Origin: JAJAZB01 sp964244295
GTDB taxonomy: Bacteria > Bacteroidota > Bacteroidia > Cytophagales > Spirosomataceae
DNA: 64,000 nucleotides
Reading direction: 5' to 3'
Assembly (NCBI GenBank): GCA_964244295.1
Contig: CAXTIG010000036.1
Location: 1 to 64,000 of the forward strand
Both the position numbers and the translations under genes were made by a program. Shown one piece after another: positions 50,278 to 57,057 of this stretch. The notes beneath the pieces are model-generated. The model saw only the letters and a list, made by a program, of their open reading frames with translations, ran no database searches and was not told where the DNA came from. Numbering within the stretch: position 1 is the stretch's first letter; each line of letters opens with the position of its first letter.

Positions 50278-50674
50278 CGTTTTTCTGGATTCCAACGTGG
50301 CAATTTACGCCCATACCAACCTGGATTTGGCAAAACAGGCTGTGGCGCAAGGACTAATCAACCGGCCTGATAGCCTGATTTCCACGCAGGTTTGCAGCGA
50401 ATTTACCAATGCCCTGCGTAAAAAATTCAAGTTGGATTGGCCGGTGATTCAACTGCTTCTGGATAACCTGCTCATGAATAATCTTGTCCACCTCAACACG
50501 CCGCAAACGGTTCGACAAGCTACCGGTATCGCCCACCGTTACGGTTTTTCCTTCTACGATTCGCTCATCATCGCCGCTGCGCTCGAAACCGGTTGCACCA
50601 CCCTTTACTCCGAGGATATGCAGGATGGGCAGGTGATTGATGGAAAACTCGAAATCAAGAATCCGTTCCGTTGA
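50267..50674 (+). CDS. PIN-domain toxin, VapC family
   Basis: 135 residues. VFLDSNVAIYAHTN (D), TQVCSEFTNALRKKF (E), FYDSLIIAAALETG (D) and TTLYSEDMQDGQVIDG (ED) form a full PIN acidic set. Likely a sequence-specific RNase. Third VapC-like protein of the window. Confidence 0.93.
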   Translation: MSGSVFLDSNVAIYAHTNLDLAKQAVAQGLINRPDSLISTQVCSEFTNALRKKFKLDWPVIQLLLDNLLMNNLVHLNTPQTVRQATGIAHRYGFSFYDSLIIAAALETGCTTLYSEDMQDGQVIDGKLEIKNPFR

Positions 50675-50688
50675 TTTTCGAGAAACAG

Positions 50689-50724
50689 AAAAACGCCCGA
50701 CGCTGCAAACGTTGGGCGTTTTTC
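50689..50724 (+). terminator. Terminator between PIN toxin and PEP-hydrolase-like gene
   Basis: AAAACGCCCGACG stem with complement near 50710-50722 and flanking A/T runs, between convergent genes; a near copy sits at 52862-52895. Confidence 0.85.
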
Positions 50725-50753
50725 ATTGGTCCGTCACCACCCCGAAGTACCCT

Positions 50754-51611
50754 TCAAACCGAAAGCGCCTTAAACTTCCGCGTGAGCTCCGTCAACGATT
50801 CTTCCACACCCATCCTTTCCAGCGAGGAAGCCCCGACGAAACCCTGAACGGTCGTGCGCTCCAGGATCAGACGAACGTCGTCCGGCGTGTTGATCGGCCC
50901 GCCGTGGGCGAGGAAAAAGAGGGCGGGATTCACGGCCTTGCCCGCGTCGATGATGGCCTGGGTACGCTCGGCGGCTTCGGCTATCGAGCACGTCGCCTCG
51001 GTCACGCCGACGGAGCCGCCCACCGTGGTACCCACGTGGGCAATGATGGCGTCCGCCCCGGCTTCGGCCATGTGCCGGGCGTCGTCGGGGGTGGCGACGT
51101 ACACGATGGAAAACAACTCCATTTTGCTGGCCAGCCGCACCATTTCCACTTCCTTCCCGAAACCCATTCCCGTTTCTTCCAGCACCCGCCGGAAGTGTCC
51201 GTCGACGATGCAGTGGGTGGGAAAATTGTTGATGCCCGAAAAGCCCATTTCCTTGACTTTCAGCAAATGGTGCCACATCCGGCGGCGGGGATCGGAGCCG
51301 TGTACGCCGCAAATCACCGGGATTTCTTCCACGACGGGTAACACTTCAAATTCGCCGATTTCCATCGCCACGGCGTTGGCGTCGCCGTAGGCCATGAGGC
51401 CCGCCGTGGAGCCGTGACCGGCCATTCGGAACCGCCCGGAGTTGTAAATGATGAGCAGGTCAGCGCCGCCTTTTTCGATGAACTTCGCGCTAATACCGGT
51501 GCCCGCCCCGGCGGCAATGATGGCCTTTTTCTGGTATAAAGTGGCCTGTAAACGCTCCCGTACTTCGTCCCGCGTGTAGGGGTTTCCTTTCCCGGTCCAT
51601 GGATTCGGCAT
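50754..51611 (-). CDS. PEP hydrolase-like TIM-barrel protein
   Basis: 285 residues. TIM barrel of the phosphoenolpyruvate-hydrolase-like/IGPS family (PF09370 type): IIAAGAGTGISAKFIEKGGADLLIIYNSG, GLMAYGDANAVAMEIG, PVICGVHGSDP, NFPTHCIVDG, IAHVGTTVGGSVG, FLAHGGPINTPDD. Reaction not established for most members. It follows the Tm-1-like gene by 3 nt on the same strand, the pairing known for these families. Confidence 0.92.
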   Translation of the reverse strand: MPNPWTGKGNPYTRDEVRERLQATLYQKKAIIAAGAGTGISAKFIEKGGADLLIIYNSGRFRMAGHGSTAGLMAYGDANAVAMEIGEFEVLPVVEEIPVICGVHGSDPRRRMWHHLLKVKEMGFSGINNFPTHCIVDGHFRRVLEETGMGFGKEVEMVRLASKMELFSIVYVATPDDARHMAEAGADAIIAHVGTTVGGSVGVTEATCSIAEAAERTQAIIDAGKAVNPALFFLAHGGPINTPDDVRLILERTTVQGFVGASSLERMGVEESLTELTRKFKALSV

Positions 51612-51614
51612 AAG

Positions 51615-52847
51615 TCAAGTGGTAGGTTGGGGGTGTTTCCGAAGGAGCGAAACTAAACTCGCGACTAGCAGTTCGGCGAACGCCGCGTCGTTGACGTGCG
51701 CGGCGGATTCGATCAGCGAGATCCGGTCGGATAAGTTGGTTTTGATGGCCTCGAACAACGCGTGATTGAACTGGGGTTGGTAAAAAACGCCGCCTTCCGC
51801 GTCGATTTGGGAAAGGCCGTTCAGGGGCAATACCACCGTCACCGCCGCCTGAGCCTGGTTCAGTTTTTGGGCAAATTGCTTGCCGAGTACGTCATTTTCA
51901 GCGGCATCGGTTCGCATCAGCGTCACGTCCGGTGCCCAACCGTGCAGGTGCCGGGCCTTAAACCGAGCGGGCACGGTATCCGGGTGGCCAAAATTAACCA
52001 TGTCCAGGCAACCCGGCACCACCACCTGCGGAATACCCGCCCGGCCCGCCGCCAGCAGGCGGTCGGGACCAGCACTGCAAATTCCTCCGCAAAGTTCATC
52101 GGCCAGCTCGGTCGTGGTGATGTCGAGCACGGCATCGAAACGTCCCTCAGCGATGAGGGCTTCCATCGTCCGGCCCCCGATGCCGTTGGCGTGAAAAGCC
52201 ACCACTTCGTAGCCCTGGGCGTTCAGCAGTTCGGTACATTGCTCGACGCAGGCCGTCGTGTTGCCAAACATGCTGACCGCAATCCGCCCCGTTGAAGCCT
52301 TATCCAATGTTGGCCCCACCGCCGCCATCGCGCAGAGGGCGGCGGTGGCCTGATCGATCAGGTGGGCCAGAATTCCGTTGAGGCCCGCGACGTCCACGAC
52401 CGAGGGCATCAGGACGATGTTTTTCGTACCCACCTGGCGGGAGAGGTCTTTGGCCGCCATCGTGGAAAGGCAGAGCTTCGGAATGCCGAACGGAATTTCC
52501 TGCATCGCGGCCAGGGCCACGAACGTGCCCCCGCCGCCGCCCATGCCAATGGCCGCCTTCACGCGGCCCGCGCGAACCAGGTTCCCGACCAATTTTGCCG
52601 CTCCTTCCCCCATCACCTGCATGGCCCGCCCCCGGTCCCGATTCGCCCGGAGATCAGCCAGCGAACTGCGGGCGGCTTCCGCCACCAATTCCGAGTCGTA
52701 GTCGATTTTCCAATCGACTACGGCATCCATCACGCCCGTGTTGATCGTCAGGACAGATTCTCCTTTCGCCAGTACGCATTTTCGCAGAAAGGAAAAAGCG
52801 GGTCCTTTCGTATCGAAACAGCCGATGATGACAATCGATTTATCCAT
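51615..52847 (-). CDS. Tm-1-like ATP-binding protein (UPF0261)
   Basis: 410 residues from ATG 52847 (MDKSIVIIGCFDTKGPAF). The family shows KAAIGMGGGGGTFVALAAM, KLCLSTMAAKDLS, ISMFGNTTACVEQ-type (here VSMFGNTTACVEQC) and FHANGIGGRTMEALI. Relatives include the plant virus-resistance protein Tm-1; the bacterial role is metabolic but undefined. Forms an operon with the TIM-barrel gene and together they resemble the two halves of plant Tm-1. Confidence 0.93.
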   Translation of the reverse strand: MDKSIVIIGCFDTKGPAFSFLRKCVLAKGESVLTINTGVMDAVVDWKIDYDSELVAEAARSSLADLRANRDRGRAMQVMGEGAAKLVGNLVRAGRVKAAIGMGGGGGTFVALAAMQEIPFGIPKLCLSTMAAKDLSRQVGTKNIVLMPSVVDVAGLNGILAHLIDQATAALCAMAAVGPTLDKASTGRIAVSMFGNTTACVEQCTELLNAQGYEVVAFHANGIGGRTMEALIAEGRFDAVLDITTTELADELCGGICSAGPDRLLAAGRAGIPQVVVPGCLDMVNFGHPDTVPARFKARHLHGWAPDVTLMRTDAAENDVLGKQFAQKLNQAQAAVTVVLPLNGLSQIDAEGGVFYQPQFNHALFEAIKTNLSDRISLIESAAHVNDAAFAELLVASLVSLLRKHPQPTT

Positions 52848-52861
52848 GCAGCCACAAACGT

Positions 52862-52895
52862 AAAAACGCCCGATGCTACAAACATCGGGCGTTTT
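52862..52895. terminator. Hairpin terminator
   Basis: AAAAACGCCCGATG (from 52863) pairs with CATCGGGCGTTTTT (to 52896), loop about 6 nt. It lies between the start of the Tm-1-like gene and the end of the upstream lipoprotein gene, and probably terminates the latter. Confidence 0.85.
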
Positions 52896-52916
52896 TCGGG
52901 CAAGATGCAAATTCAA

Positions 52917-53411
52917 TTACATCGTCTTCGCCTGCACGGGCAGGTCTTCGAGTTGGGCGTAGCTCAGTTTCCAGGCCCCATCCGCTCCTTTTTTCCAGAG
53001 CAGGATGAAGTTGCCTTCGCCAAAGCCGTGGGGCTGACCAGCGGCGGCGGGGAGCACGTCCACCGAGAAAGTACCCGCCTGGTAGGCCGTTTTGTCGTCG
53101 GTGGCCGAAGTCACGACGCTGGTTTTTAACCCGTTGATGGTCGGCATCGTGCTGCGCACCCAGCGCTGGGCTACCTGGTCTTTGCCGCTCAGGTGCTGGC
53201 TTCCCTGGAGAAAATGCACATCGTCGGCCAGCATGGCGGTGACTTTGTCGGCGTCTTTGCTGTTCCAGGCCCCGATGAATTGCTGGTTGAGGCTCTGCAC
53301 GTCCACCGCTTTTTCCGAGCAGGACGTTAGCACGGCGGCAAGCGCCAGTACAAACAGGAAGGATTTCAGACGAAAGGCGGAATTGGTTCGGATTGATTGG
53401 GTCGTGTTCAT
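52917..53411 (-). CDS. SnoaL/DUF4440-like lipoprotein
   Basis: 164 residues. Signal with lipobox (VLALAAVLTSCSEK) followed by an NTF2-like domain: LNQQFIGAWNSKDADKVTAMLADDVHFLQGSQ, GKDQVAQRWVRST, FILLWKKGADGAWKLSYAQLED. The fold binds small ligands; specific activity unknown. A terminator follows its stop. Confidence 0.9.
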   Translation of the reverse strand: MNTTQSIRTNSAFRLKSFLFVLALAAVLTSCSEKAVDVQSLNQQFIGAWNSKDADKVTAMLADDVHFLQGSQHLSGKDQVAQRWVRSTMPTINGLKTSVVTSATDDKTAYQAGTFSVDVLPAAAGQPHGFGEGNFILLWKKGADGAWKLSYAQLEDLPVQAKTM

Positions 53412-53472
53412 GGCTTTGTTTGGTTAAGAACCGGCGCTCTTTCGGCGAGCGCGGTTCGGGATGAAGGATTGA

Positions 53473-54153
53473 TTACCAGCTTTTTTGACGGAACTCGGTC
53501 AGCGGGTAGGCCGCCGAAGGGTCACCGTAGCTGGGGTTCGGCAGGTAGCCGAAGGGGGTTTCGTTTATTTCCTGCACCGGCGCGGCGGCGGGTTGGTAGG
53601 CTACCAGTGCCGTGGCTTTCGGGCGTTGAACCGGCAGGAGCGCCGGGCTGGCTCCCTGGAAATCAGGGTCGTTAGCTTTGGCAGCGGCTACCCGCTCAGC
53701 GGCCATCCGCTCGGCTTCGGCGCGGGCGGCGGCTTCGGCAGCGCGTTTTTTGTTCCGGTTGTCGATGTGTTTGCCGACGGCGTAGCCACCAACCCCACCG
53801 ACGACCCCACCAATCACCCCACCCGCCACGCGATTGCGCTTGTTAATAATCGCCCCGGCGGCGGCCCCGACGCCCGTGCCGATAACGGCCCCTTTGGCCT
53901 GCGGACTCCAGCTACGGCGTTGTTTTTTACCAACCTGATTCCCCGCCACGGCCCCCACCGCTCCGCCAATGACGGCCCCGACGACGGGATTTTTCTTGTG
54001 AATTAGGGCCCCCGCAGTTCCGCCCACACCCGCACCGATGATGGTGCCACGGGTCTGCGGGTTCCAGGTTAGTCGGGCCTGCGCTTGCAGGTCAGAAGGT
54101 AGGGCGGTGAGGCTGAACAAAGTCAGCAGCGAGAAAAATGGAGTCGTGTTCAT
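53473..54153 (-). CDS. Exported glycine-zipper protein (YMGG-like)
   Basis: 226 residues from ATG 54153. A signal peptide (FFSLLTLFSLTALPSDLQAQA) is followed by two glycine-zipper blocks, TIIGAGVGGTAGALIHKKN and AVIGTGVGAAAGAIINKRN, each repeated with VVGAVIGGAVGAVAGN or VAGGVIGGVVGGVGGY. A coiled Ala/Glu/Arg segment (AEAAARAEAERMAAERV) and a Pro-rich tail end the protein. Glycine zippers insert in membranes; location is probably periplasm or outer membrane. Confidence 0.87.
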   Translation of the reverse strand: MNTTPFFSLLTLFSLTALPSDLQAQARLTWNPQTRGTIIGAGVGGTAGALIHKKNPVVGAVIGGAVGAVAGNQVGKKQRRSWSPQAKGAVIGTGVGAAAGAIINKRNRVAGGVIGGVVGGVGGYAVGKHIDNRNKKRAAEAAARAEAERMAAERVAAAKANDPDFQGASPALLPVQRPKATALVAYQPAAAPVQEINETPFGYLPNPSYGDPSAAYPLTEFRQKSW

Positions 54154-54534
54154 GGCAATGAAGTTTTGAATGGTTAGCTGTTCCAAACGTTTCGCCCGAT
54201 TGATGATGATTGAGATAATCGGGATTACCAGATAAACGCGAAGGCGGGGGAAAGGGTCGGTGCCGGTGTGTTAATAAGTCTAAAAATCAGGCGATTATCG
54301 TTTCTGTGACGGGAAAGAAGCACCAACGAAACCTACTTTTACCGATTGAATCTCAGCGATTTGCCGAAAGGATCCACGTTGTAAAATGACGGATTGAAAA
54401 AGGCTTTTCAGTGATTCCAAATTCCCTGAATTTTCCAGTTTGAAAGCAGGGGAATTTTCCCCGAAGGGGTCAAGCCCATTCGATACATTTCAAATTTCGC
54501 CTACCTTTCCAACTCAATTCCTCTCCTTACTTCC
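54154..54534. other. Intergenic region without gene
   Basis: No supportable gene. It holds the divergent promoter area; near the right end TACCTTTC (54502-54509) is a near-match to the Bacteroidota -7 element for the next gene. Confidence 0.5.
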
Positions 54535-54819
54535 ATGCTTTTCTTCTGGATTCTCTGGGCCATTGCCGCGCTGGTCGGCGTGGTGGTGCTGTACTTTTTT
54601 TTCGTCGGACTGGCCGACGGCAGCGTTTCGGCGACCAACGCCGGGTTATGGTTTTTGATGTTGCTGGTGCCGGGGGCAATTCTGCTGGGAAGTCTTTGGC
54701 TGAAAGCCCACGAACGGCTTGGGTTGGCGAAAGGCGTCTTGTTGCTACTCGCCGTCCCGGCGGTACTGGCCGGGCTGTTCTTTCTCATTTTACTAATTAG
54801 CAAACCACGCTGGAATTGA
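54535..54819 (+). CDS. Small membrane protein
   Basis: 94 residues with three hydrophobic helices: WILWAIAALVGVVVLYFFFVGL, GLWFLMLLVPGAILLGSLWL and LLLLAVPAVLAGLFFLILLI, ending in SKPRWN. No family recognised; likely an inner-membrane protein. Confidence 0.8.
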   Translation: MLFFWILWAIAALVGVVVLYFFFVGLADGSVSATNAGLWFLMLLVPGAILLGSLWLKAHERLGLAKGVLLLLAVPAVLAGLFFLILLISKPRWN

Positions 54820-54825
54820 GTTGCC

Positions 54826-54871
54826 AACTTCCCGAAATAACTCCGTTACGGGTTTAAACTTTCGGGAAGTT
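54826..54871. repeat. Palindromic repeat, family C (copy 2)
   Basis: AACTTCCCG (54826-54834) to CGGGAAGTT (54863-54871) with inner CCGTTACGG. Nearly identical to 30766-30811. A further GGAAGTTTAACAG follows directly. Confidence 0.85.
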
Positions 54872-54895
54872 TAACCACCAGGAAGTTTAACAGCC

Positions 54896-55375
54896 ATGCA
54901 CGAGTTCACCGCCACCCTCCACTCCCGCCACGACGGGCAAGTTGTGATGTATTTCGTGGACGTACCCGAAGAAGTGGCTCAGGTCTTCGCCCCGCGCCGT
55001 CCGATCTGGATTCGGGGTACGGCCAACGGTGCGCCGTTTGAAACCCACCTCCTGCCCTGTACCGACGGCGAGCCGTACTTGATTCTGAACGCCGACATCC
55101 GTCGACGCGCCGGAGCCAAACTGGGCGAAGACCTCGACTTGGCGATTGAGGAAAACCCCGTCCCCCGCAATCGAGAGTTGCCCATCCCTGACGATTTAGC
55201 CGAACTGCTGGAGGAGTTTCCTGACGTGAAAGCCACTTTCGAGCGCCTTTCCAAGTCGCGGCGGTTTTACCTCATCGAATGGATTGAAGAAGCCAAAAAG
55301 CCCGAAACGCGGATGACACGGCTGGAGAAGAGTTTGGGGGAAATTGTGCGGCTGGCGCCGAAGGGGAAGCCTTGA
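54896..55375 (+). CDS. DUF1905/YdeI-like protein
   Basis: 159 residues. N-terminal DUF1905 beta barrel (HEFTATLHSRHDG, VYF-type DVPEEVAQVF, RPIWIRGTANGAPFETHLLP, YLILNADIRRRAGAKLGEDLDL) and a C-terminal YdeI/OmpD-associated helical domain (DDLAELLEEFPDVKATFERLSKSRRFYLIEWIEEAKKPETR, split here by position). Function unknown. Single gene, followed by a strong palindrome. Confidence 0.9.
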   Translation: MHEFTATLHSRHDGQVVMYFVDVPEEVAQVFAPRRPIWIRGTANGAPFETHLLPCTDGEPYLILNADIRRRAGAKLGEDLDLAIEENPVPRNRELPIPDDLAELLEEFPDVKATFERLSKSRRFYLIEWIEEAKKPETRMTRLEKSLGEIVRLAPKGKP

Positions 55376-55380
55376 TAGGC

Positions 55381-55466
55381 GGGGTCACCCTGAGCGAAGT
55401 CGAAGGGTGTGCGGCCGGTCAGCGTTGGCCCACCGCACACCCTTCGACTTCGCTCAGGGTGACCCC
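55381..55466. repeat. Palindromic repeat, family A (copy 2)
   Basis: 34-nt perfect arms 55381-55414 and 55433-55466 with an 18-nt loop; core GTCACCCTGAGCGAAGTCGA matches 1523-1590. It lies between convergent genes and may act as their terminator. Confidence 0.9.
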
Positions 55467-55482
55467 GTGCTTTTACTAACTT

Positions 55483-56013
55483 TTACAAATTCTTCGGTCG
55501 GAACGCCTTCATCACCACCTCATCCGTTTCCAAAAACGGCCCGCCAATCAAGTCGATGCAGTAGGGCACGGCGGGAAACACGGCGTCGAGGCACTGACGG
55601 ATGGCGCTGGGTTTGCCGGGCAGGTTAATTATCAGGGTTTTGCCGCGAATGCCCGCCGTTTGGCGCGAGAGGATGGCCGTGGGCACGTAGGCCAAACTCA
55701 CCTGCCGCATCAGTTCACCGAAACCCGGCATCATCTTCTGGCAAACGGCTTCGGTGGCTTCGGGGGTCACGTCGCGCGGGGCGGGGCCGGTACCGCCGCT
55801 GGTGACGACGAGGCAGCAGCCGTGTTCGTCGGCTAATTCAACCAGGGTTTTTTCAATCAATTCCTGCTCGTCGGGGATAACCCGGTAGACGGGTTCCCAG
55901 GCGGTTTTCAGGTACTCGTTGAGCGTGGACAGGATGGCCTTGCCGGGGATGTCTTCGTAAATCCCGGCGCTGGCGCGGTCGCTGACGTTAATGATGCCGA
56001 TTTTGGGGGTCAT
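55483..56013 (-). CDS. mog: Molybdopterin adenylyltransferase
   Basis: 176 residues of the MogA/MoaB fold: IGIINVSDRASAG, RVIPDEQELIEKTL, LVVTSGGTGPAPRDVTPEA, MRQVSLAYVPTAILSRQTAGIRG and LIINLPGKPSAIRQCL. It activates molybdopterin with ATP before molybdenum insertion. No other moa/moe genes lie in the window. Confidence 0.93.
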   Translation of the reverse strand: MTPKIGIINVSDRASAGIYEDIPGKAILSTLNEYLKTAWEPVYRVIPDEQELIEKTLVELADEHGCCLVVTSGGTGPAPRDVTPEATEAVCQKMMPGFGELMRQVSLAYVPTAILSRQTAGIRGKTLIINLPGKPSAIRQCLDAVFPAVPYCIDLIGGPFLETDEVVMKAFRPKNL

Positions 56014-56024
56014 GGGGAAAGAAA

Positions 56025-56053
56025 AAGCGTTGACGACTGGGCCGCCAACGCTT
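56025..56053 (-). terminator. Hairpin before mog
   Basis: AAGCGTTG (56025-56032) and CAACGCTT (56046-56053), loop 13 nt, with an adjacent A-run, after the 50-residue gene on the minus strand. Confidence 0.65.
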
Positions 56054-56069
56054 GGAATTTGAAAGTCTC

Positions 56070-56222
56070 CTATCGTTTCCGCAGGAGAATTTCCTTGAGT
56101 CTTTCAGGGTCGACTTTGCTCAATACCTCTTCTGCTCGTTCTCGTTTCCGACGAAGTAGTTCCTCCTCTGAGGAGTAATAGATTTCTTGTTTTGGTTTCC
56201 TTGCCTGTGCTGCTGTCTTCAT
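56070..56222 (-). CDS. Small charged protein downstream of DUF6934 gene
   Basis: 50 residues: starts MKTAAQARKPKQEIYY, then SSEEELLRRKRERAEEVLSK and ends KEILLRKR. Highly charged helix with no family. It starts 12 nt after the DUF6934 gene stop and shares its lower GC, so it is probably its operon partner; a clean start and stop with charged-helix composition supports coding. Confidence 0.65.
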   Translation of the reverse strand: MKTAAQARKPKQEIYYSSEEELLRRKRERAEEVLSKVDPERLKEILLRKR

Positions 56223-56234
56223 GGCTGTGGTAAT

Positions 56235-56699
56235 TTACGGTCTTTGAATCAAGAACGCTTCACACGAAGCATTTGGTCGATACTCGAACACGTCTCCCTC
56301 CTCCGATACGCCGAATAACCGAAAATTTTCCCGCGCCACCAAATAATTCTCTCGTTTCGACAGCGTCACCCGGTACATCCGGGTTCTGACCTCGTCACTC
56401 CCTTTGAAATACACCGTAGCGCCAGGATACTTCCTGAAAAACTCCAGAAGACACTGACCAACCGTGAGGAACACCTGTTCCATGTCTCCGTTCGAACTCC
56501 GGGTGGAATCACTTAGCCGTCCGTCTTTCAACACGTCCACCAACGCCATGTTGAATACCGATGCCTTCACTCCTCCTAACTCCATCTCTACTTCATCAAA
56601 AATCACTCGTTTCCTTATCTCTCCTCTCAGTCCTCTGCTCGTAAAATCAAATCGAAGGCTACTCCTTGTCCCTTCAATTGGGTATGAATCGTCTTTCAT
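56235..56699 (-). CDS. DUF6934-like protein
   Basis: 154 residues: RFDFTSRGLRGEIRKRVIFDEVE, FNMALVDVLKDGRLSDST, SSNGDMEQVFLTVGQCLLEFFRKYPGATVYFKGSDEVRTRMYR. The run NGDxExVxxTV...YPxAxVYxxGSxxxRTRxYR is that of the DUF6934 family, common in Cytophagales in many variable loci. Function unknown. DNA is more AT-rich than that of the neighbours, which suggests transfer. Confidence 0.82.
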   Translation of the reverse strand: MKDDSYPIEGTRSSLRFDFTSRGLRGEIRKRVIFDEVEMELGGVKASVFNMALVDVLKDGRLSDSTRSSNGDMEQVFLTVGQCLLEFFRKYPGATVYFKGSDEVRTRMYRVTLSKRENYLVARENFRLFGVSEEGDVFEYRPNASCEAFLIQRP

Positions 56700-56768
56700 A
56701 AGCTCATTTGAGGAACGGTTTTAGTACGGCGTAGGAGCGTATTTTTTAATCCACAAATCCCCATCCTC

Positions 56769-56978
56769 ATGGAAGAGAACGTTGCCTCGTTACTGGATAC
56801 GTACAAAAGCCTGACTCCCGCGCAGCGCGACGGGTTTATGAAGTCGGCCATCGATTTTGAAGGATTGCCCCGTTTCGGAAGGCTCCTGCGCACGTTTGGA
56901 CTGCACCTGGAAACGGAAATGTCGAGGGACAATCGGAACGAGACGGAAGTCGATCCCGAAGCGGAGAGCAGGGAATGA
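56769..56978 (+). CDS. Small hypothetical protein
   Basis: 69 residues, MEENVASLLDTYKSLTPAQRDGF then GLPRFGRLLRTFGLHLE and an acidic tail. Not recognised. It lies in the divergent gap next to the DUF6934 gene and could belong to the same acquired block. Confidence 0.6.
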   Translation: MEENVASLLDTYKSLTPAQRDGFMKSAIDFEGLPRFGRLLRTFGLHLETEMSRDNRNETEVDPEAESRE

Positions 56979-57057
56979 GTTTTCGTCGGAATGCCTGAAC
57001 CGGATAGCCGCGTAACACGGGTTGTGATACGCGGCTACCCAGTTCGGTTCTATAGTG

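Noticed and set aside
53473..54153. Glycine-zipper protein as a novel pore
   Set aside because: Such two-block glycine-zipper exported proteins are common; nothing here sets it apart.
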